Source of the DNA: Flavobacteriales bacterium
Lineage (GTDB): Bacteria > Bacteroidota > Bacteroidia > UBA10329
Length of the DNA stretch: 9,785 nt
NCBI GenBank assembly: GCA_003456455.1
Contig: DMRV01000058.1
Location: 1-9,785, forward strand
Direction: 5' to 3'
Positions 5,806-9,785 of the stretch are shown here, one piece after another. Each line of letters starts with the position of its first letter. Positions within the stretch are counted from its first letter, which is position 1. Both the position numbers and the translations under genes were made by a program. The notes under the pieces are model-generated. The model was not told where the DNA came from. It saw only the letters and a program-made list of their open reading frames with translations, and did not search any database.

Positions 5806-7278
5806 CTAAATTTCTTCGCGCAACAAAGGCATGCTCATACAATGCGTGCCACCACGGGCGCGAGATAATTCTGCCGAAGGAAGTGTAATGAGCGTATCAC
5901 CTGTAATCAACTCATCTAGTTTTGCACCTGCATCCATTTGTTCATTAAAATCTTGGGCGCAAATAATTTTGAACCCGCGGTCTTGCAGTGTTTTATTGGT
6001 ATATGTGTTTCTGTCATAGCCGATAATTACACCTTCGCGAATAGCAAGAAAGTTGCAGCTATCCGTCCATTGTTCACGCTCTGTAAATGGAAACTTTGCA
6101 TTGCCATTAGGAATGATGTTCACTTTCTCGCAACCAAAATCGCCCTTGCTTACATCGGCCAGTAAATCATCTAGAAAGTCAAATTCTTTCACAGTTACTT
6201 TAAAGCCATCTGGCTTTTCTTCACGGATAAACTGAGTAACATAAACCTGCTCTTCAGGCGTTTCCATCTCATCATCCAACATGCGTCTAAAGTCAATTTC
6301 TTCTTTAGATAAAGTGATGGCATCTCGGGTAAACGGTGCGTAAACCACCCACGAATCCCGCTTTATCATTGTGAAAATGGTATCGATGTGCATATAAGCG
6401 CGCTCGGCAGGAATGTTTACTACAGACACTTTGTCTACCAAGTTGCGCTTAAATAATTGTGTAGTAAGCTGATGAATAGCATTTTGAGTAGTTCGCGCAC
6501 TCAGCCCAACTAGCAAGTGCCGCGGACTAATCATCATTACATCACCACCTTCGATACTTACTTCCTGTTGTTCTTTCTGTAACGAATCCGTGAGGAAGTA
6601 ATATTCGTTGTCTTCCAACTCAATTACTTTGTTTGAGAAACTGTATTCGTCCCATTTGGCTTCATCTCCAAACAGGTTGAAATAAGCAATGTATTTGATG
6701 AACAAAGCTTCGCGGGTTCGGCCCTTTTCAGCTGCTTTAATCAGCAGTAAATGATCGTTTATTACAATGCCAATATCTCTAGTAAAGATGAAATTTGGGA
6801 TAGGAGCAAAGAGGTAGTCCTCTTCCTCTTCGTAAATCCAAACACCAGAAATCAAAGTTCGTGTAAGCGTTTCTGCATCCATCTTCATCAGGAGCATTTG
6901 CGTCTCAAAATCGCACTTTTCCATGGCGCAAACTGCAGAAACCAATAACTGTTTGGCAAGATCATTTCGCAATACTTGCATCAGCAAATATTCAGCATCC
7001 ATCACCTTGTCAGATTTCAAATAGCCCGGTTTAGTAGGTTTAAAGAAATCAGCATCGCTTTTATCGCGATTTATCATCACATCTGGGTCGAGAAACCAAA
7101 GTAATACGCTCAAATACTGATTGTATTCCTCCCGCATTTTGTCCAAGAATACGATATCATCATACAGCAAATCCTCCATCATACGCGGAGCAATCTTGCC
7201 AATGCCTGCATCCGGACTGTGAATAATCAGTCGTTTAAGCGTTCCAACTTCTGAAGAAACCTGAATGTCTTTGCTCAT
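5806..7278 (-). CDS. Arginine deiminase family protein, enlarged
   Basis: This 490-residue protein carries every catalytic element of arginine deiminase (arginine to citrulline plus ammonia): FTRD (165-168), EGGD (243-246), MHIDT (296-300) and SRARGGTHCMSMPL (472-485). D168, E243, H297, D299 and C480 fall on Pseudomonas D166, E224, H278, D280 and C406. The N-terminus LKRLIIHSPD (14-23) opens the pentein fold, and residues about 30-145 are predominantly helical, as in deiminase's extra helical domain. It is about 70 residues longer than classic deiminase. The excess lies between D168 and E243 (about 17) and between H297 and C480 (about 55, including a charged stretch near 325-380). No export signal, so cytoplasmic. 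It is the first gene of a two-gene operon with the CtlX-type enzyme. No ornithine transcarbamylase or carbamate kinase gene is adjacent. Arginine is the likely substrate, not proven. Confidence 0.85.
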   Translation of the reverse strand: MSKDIQVSSEVGTLKRLIIHSPDAGIGKIAPRMMEDLLYDDIVFLDKMREEYNQYLSVLLWFLDPDVMINRDKSDADFFKPTKPGYLKSDKVMDAEYLLMQVLRNDLAKQLLVSAVCAMEKCDFETQMLLMKMDAETLTRTLISGVWIYEEEEDYLFAPIPNFIFTRDIGIVINDHLLLIKAAEKGRTREALFIKYIAYFNLFGDEAKWDEYSFSNKVIELEDNEYYFLTDSLQKEQQEVSIEGGDVMMISPRHLLVGLSARTTQNAIHQLTTQLFKRNLVDKVSVVNIPAERAYMHIDTIFTMIKRDSWVVYAPFTRDAITLSKEEIDFRRMLDDEMETPEEQVYVTQFIREEKPDGFKVTVKEFDFLDDLLADVSKGDFGCEKVNIIPNGNAKFPFTEREQWTDSCNFLAIREGVIIGYDRNTYTNKTLQDRGFKIICAQDFNEQMDAGAKLDELITGDTLITLPSAELSRARGGTHCMSMPLLREEI

Positions 7279-7370
7279 GTATTCTACTATTTATGGCGAA
7301 GTTAGAAAGATGCGGAACAGACCGTCAGAAATAGGTATCTGATATTTGCACATTCCATTACATTCGCTCC

Positions 7371-8186
7371 GTGATTTCTTATCCAAATGCAAAAATCAAC
7401 CTTGGGTTGAATGTGGTGCGAAGGCGACCTGATGGTTTTCATGATATTGAGAGCGTTTTCTACCCTGTTCCATGGCGAGATATTCTTGAAATTGTTCCTG
7501 CCAAAGAGGGTAGAGGAGAGGTCGCTTTTACGTCTTCAGGTTTAGAAATTCCATCAGACGGCAATCCTAATTTGTGTGAGCGGGTCTATAGCTTACTACA
7601 TAAGGAATTCGGACTTTCATCCATTAAAATGCATTTGCACAAGATTGTTCCCATTGGAGCAGGTTTAGGCGGAGGTAGCGCTGATGCAGCTTTTGCTGCG
7701 ACTATGCTTAATGAGATGTTCGAACTCAAGCTTACTGCTGATAAGCTGGAACAAATAGTTGGACAGGTAGGAAGCGACTGTCCATTTTTTATTCAGAACA
7801 AACCTTCTTACGTTACAGGAAGAGGGGAAGTGCTTGAATCATTTGATTTAGAGCTTTCAGGTTATTGGATTATGCTGATTAACCCGAAAATTCATATAGG
7901 TACAAAGGAGGCTTACGAGGGTATTCAACCAATTGAAACCAGTAACTCGTTGCAGAACGAGCTCCAAAAGGAAATGGGCGAATGGAAGGATGTTGTTCTA
8001 AATGATTTTGAGAAATCAATCTTTCCAAAACACCCGATTATCAAAGGGCTAAAAGATGACCTGTACGCCCAAGGCGCTAATTATGCTTCTATGACAGGAA
8101 GCGGCTCTACCGTTTTTGGTCTTTTTGGGGAAGAACCTATATGGAAGAAAAAAGATGGTTTTGAGACGAAAATTGTACAGTTGTAA
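7371..8186 (+). CDS. ispE: 4-(cytidine 5'-diphospho)-2-C-methyl-D-erythritol kinase
   Basis: IspE phosphorylates CDP-methylerythritol with ATP in the non-mevalonate (MEP) pathway of isoprenoid precursors. It is a GHMP-superfamily kinase of 271 residues, a normal length. The motifs are present in order: NAKINLGLNV (6-15, catalytic K8), DGFHDIESVFYPV (21-33, substrate binding), PIGAGLGGGSADAAF (94-108, ATP-binding glycine loop), VGSDCPFF (133-140, catalytic D136) and MTGSGSTVFGLF (241-252, the third GHMP motif). The start is GTG at 7371; this is chosen because AKINLGL begins only seven residues later, as in homologues, and no ATG fits. The 92-base gap to the divergent deiminase gene must hold both promoters, but I could not find a convincing one for either. 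The TAA stop shares a base with a possible ATG of the next reading frame (8186). Confidence 0.95.
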   Translation: MISYPNAKINLGLNVVRRRPDGFHDIESVFYPVPWRDILEIVPAKEGRGEVAFTSSGLEIPSDGNPNLCERVYSLLHKEFGLSSIKMHLHKIVPIGAGLGGGSADAAFAATMLNEMFELKLTADKLEQIVGQVGSDCPFFIQNKPSYVTGRGEVLESFDLELSGYWIMLINPKIHIGTKEAYEGIQPIETSNSLQNELQKEMGEWKDVVLNDFEKSIFPKHPIIKGLKDDLYAQGANYASMTGSGSTVFGLFGEEPIWKKKDGFETKIVQL

Positions 8187-8254
8187 TGACTTGGGCAATA
8201 AGTATGTCAGCTAGGCGTTACACAGCCCATAAATATTCTTTTCCTTTGCGATTG

Positions 8255-9337
8255 ATGCGAGCCATACTTATTCTACTCTTCTTCTCGTTTTCCCTCCAAA
8301 CCTTTGCGCAACTGGGTGGAAGCTCAACTTATAGCTTTTTAGATATGCCTTTCTCTGCTCGAAATGCAGCCATGGGAGGAGATCAAATTGCGATTAAAGA
8401 TGGCGACCTAGATATGTTGTACATGAATCCCTCCATTCTGGATAGTTCTATGCACATGTATCTCGCCACAGATTTCACCAATTTTTATGGCGACATAAAC
8501 TACGGATACATTGGTTATGCGCATACGCTAGAGAAGGTTGGGAACATGGGTTTTGGAGTGATGTATGCCAACTATGGCGATTTTACTAGGGCAGATGTTA
8601 ATGGAACGATTCAAGGCAATTTTTCCGCTAATGAAACCATGTTTCATGCAACCTATGCGCGTGGTTTTGGAAAGTTCTTCTCTACTGGAGCCAATCTGAA
8701 ACTTATCTATTCGCAATTAGCAGAGTATAATTCTTTTGGTGTGGCGGTAGATTTGGCGGCAACGTTCCATCACCCCAAGTCAAATGTTACAGTGAGTTTG
8801 GTTGCTAGAAACCTCGGTTCTCAGTTAAAGCCGTACGTGGCTGGCCAATACGAACCACTTCCTTTGAGTTTGGATTTGGGTGTAAGTCACAAACTTAAAT
8901 ACCTTCCACTTAGATTGTCTATGACTATTGTTGACTTGCAACGGCCTAACTTGGCTTACCGAGACCCGACCAATTCGCCTCCAGATGTAGACCCTCTTAC
9001 TGGTGAAGTAACGGAACAAAAGATAAACATTGGCGATGCTATTATGCGGCATTTCATATTTAGCACCGAGCTAACCATTGCCCGTAGAATTATGGTACGT
9101 GCTGGGTATAACTACGGAAGGAGACAAGAGTTTAAACTAGCAAGCAGGCCAGGTACAGTTGGGTTCTCGTGGGGATTGGGAATAAAGGTTAATCGCTTCG
9201 TGTTTTCGTACAGCCGTGCTACGTATCATCAGGCTGGGGGAACCAATCAGATTTCGATAATGACCAACTTGGGAAAGCATGTTAAAGCGCCAAAGCGCGT
9301 GAAAAAGTCGAAGAAGGAAAAGCCAACAGATGGATAA
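8255..9337 (+). CDS. porQ: Type IX secretion system protein PorQ
   Basis: PorQ is an outer-membrane beta-barrel of the type IX secretion system, which exports gliding and virulence proteins in Bacteroidota. Near the N-terminus of the mature protein is the family segment SSTYSFLDMPFSARNAAMGG. It is followed by many alternating aromatic/glycine strands such as VSLVARNLGSQLKPY and VRAGYNYGRRQEF, and by GTVGFSWGLGIKV near the end, before a Lys-rich tail (KAPKRVKKSKKEKP). I place the start at the ATG at 8255, which yields a compact signal peptide: MRA, a hydrophobic run ILILLFFSFS, then a cleavage site TFAQ. The frame is open back to an ATG at 8186, overlapping the ispE stop, but that start adds 23 poorly hydrophobic residues before the signal. 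cmk begins eight bases before its stop. The porQ-cmk neighbourhood is the usual one in this phylum and supports PorQ over the related PorP/SprF barrels. Confidence 0.86.
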   Translation: MRAILILLFFSFSLQTFAQLGGSSTYSFLDMPFSARNAAMGGDQIAIKDGDLDMLYMNPSILDSSMHMYLATDFTNFYGDINYGYIGYAHTLEKVGNMGFGVMYANYGDFTRADVNGTIQGNFSANETMFHATYARGFGKFFSTGANLKLIYSQLAEYNSFGVAVDLAATFHHPKSNVTVSLVARNLGSQLKPYVAGQYEPLPLSLDLGVSHKLKYLPLRLSMTIVDLQRPNLAYRDPTNSPPDVDPLTGEVTEQKINIGDAIMRHFIFSTELTIARRIMVRAGYNYGRRQEFKLASRPGTVGFSWGLGIKVNRFVFSYSRATYHQAGGTNQISIMTNLGKHVKAPKRVKKSKKEKPTDG

Positions 9338-9785
9338 GATTACCATCGCCATTGATGGGTATTCTTCGTGTGGTAAGAGCACCCTTGCTAAACAACTTGC
9401 ATCCAAACTCAATTACACGTATGTTGATAGTGGCGCCATGTATCGTGCTATTGCGCTATTTGCCATTGAAAATGGGCTTGCGTCTAAAGACTTTGTGAAA
9501 AAGGATGAACTTATTTCAAAGCTTGATAACGTTGATGTTGATCTGAAATATGATTCCGATTCGGGTGGCGTAACCACTTTTCTAAACGGAAAAAACGTGG
9601 AGGAGGAGATTCGTACTATGCGAGTTTCTGAAGTTGTCAGTTTGGTGAGCGTGATTAAGGAGGTTCGTGCAAAACTTCGTTCCCTTCAGCAAGATTTAGG
9701 AAAAAGGGGAGGAGTCGTAATGGACGGCCGAGACATTGGAACGGCAGTATTCCCAAACGCTGAATTGAAGATTTTTATGACCGCG
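9330..9785 (+). CDS. cmk: Cytidylate kinase, truncated by window edge
   Basis: Cytidylate kinase phosphorylates CMP and dCMP to the diphosphates using ATP. The 152 codons present run to the right edge without a stop, so the C-terminal third is missing. A P-loop GYSSCGKST (10-18) follows the opening strand ITIAIDG (4-10). YVDSGAMYRA (31-40) forms the CMP site. DGRDIGTAVFP (132-142) is the second nucleotide-binding signature of the family, and the NVEEEIRT to VRAKLR stretch (89-117) is the CMP-binding insert specific to bacterial enzymes. The P-loop reads YSSC where many homologues have PSGA; I believe this is common in Bacteroidota. The ATG at 9330 overlaps the porQ stop by eight bases, a sign of translational coupling. 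Confidence 0.95.
   Translation, partial: MDKITIAIDGYSSCGKSTLAKQLASKLNYTYVDSGAMYRAIALFAIENGLASKDFVKKDELISKLDNVDVDLKYDSDSGGVTTFLNGKNVEEEIRTMRVSEVVSLVSVIKEVRAKLRSLQQDLGKRGGVVMDGRDIGTAVFPNAELKIFMTA

Noticed and set aside
5938..6165. Several short forward open frames antisense to the arginine-deiminase-type gene
   Set aside because: They overlap each other and the catalytic region of a well-supported gene and have no conserved features.
5806..7278. Dimethylarginine dimethylaminohydrolase as the identity
   Set aside because: The presence of the helical domain, FTRD, EGGD and MHIDT together fits arginine deiminase; dimethylarginine hydrolases are much shorter.
7279..7370. Divergent promoters between the deiminase gene and ispE
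   Set aside because: Partial matches (GATATTTG at 7341; TAACTTCG on the reverse strand) lack a -33 TTTG at the right distance, so I do not annotate them.
9137..9412. Reverse-strand 91-codon frame across the porQ-cmk junction
   Set aside because: It is antisense to two recognised genes and has no signal or domain of its own.
1..9785. Mobile element, CRISPR array, toxin-antitoxin or defence island
   Set aside because: No transposase, integrase, terminal repeats, regularly spaced repeats or paired small genes were seen; the genes are metabolic and housekeeping with uniform composition.

Overview
The window looks like a chromosomal segment from a member of the phylum Bacteroidota, probably Flavobacteriales-like. 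Evidence: a PorQ homologue (type IX secretion, essentially confined to this phylum) sits directly before cmk; starts lack clear Shine-Dalgarno sequences; exported proteins end their signal peptides in the phylum-typical 'AQ'; and L17 carries a long charged C-terminal tail. Base composition is even and moderately AT-rich, and I see no sign of a mobile element, prophage, CRISPR array or RNA gene. Coding density is high; no gap without a gene exceeds 100 bases.

Layout. (1) Bases 1-855 are the 3' end of the large ribosomal protein operon: the C-terminal domain of RNA polymerase alpha (rpoA, cut by the window edge) and rplQ, followed by a strong intrinsic terminator at 881-913. (2) A reverse-strand gene (936-1613) encodes an unrecognised exported protein that looks like a small beta-barrel. 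It has a candidate Bacteroidota promoter in the 48-base divergent gap. (3) Forward genes 1662-4864 are an RraA-family protein, an FAD/NAD(P) oxidoreductase and, overlapping it by four bases, a membrane protein with two [4Fe-4S] ferredoxin motifs. The last two are probably partners in an electron-transfer module of unknown substrate. (4) A reverse-strand pair (7278 down to 4861) encodes an arginine-deiminase-type enzyme and a CtlX-type citrulline hydrolase three bases apart, which together could take arginine through citrulline to ornithine. Its last stop codon overlaps the stop of the convergent ferredoxin gene in one CTAG. (5) Forward genes from 7371 to the right edge are ispE (GTG start), porQ and cmk (cut by the window edge), tightly packed and probably co-transcribed.

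Most of the window is housekeeping. The parts worth a second look are the flavoprotein plus membrane polyferredoxin pair, whose first cysteine motif is atypical, and the two-enzyme arginine module with its enlarged deiminase. Neither is proven to be a new system; both assignments rest on motifs read by eye.
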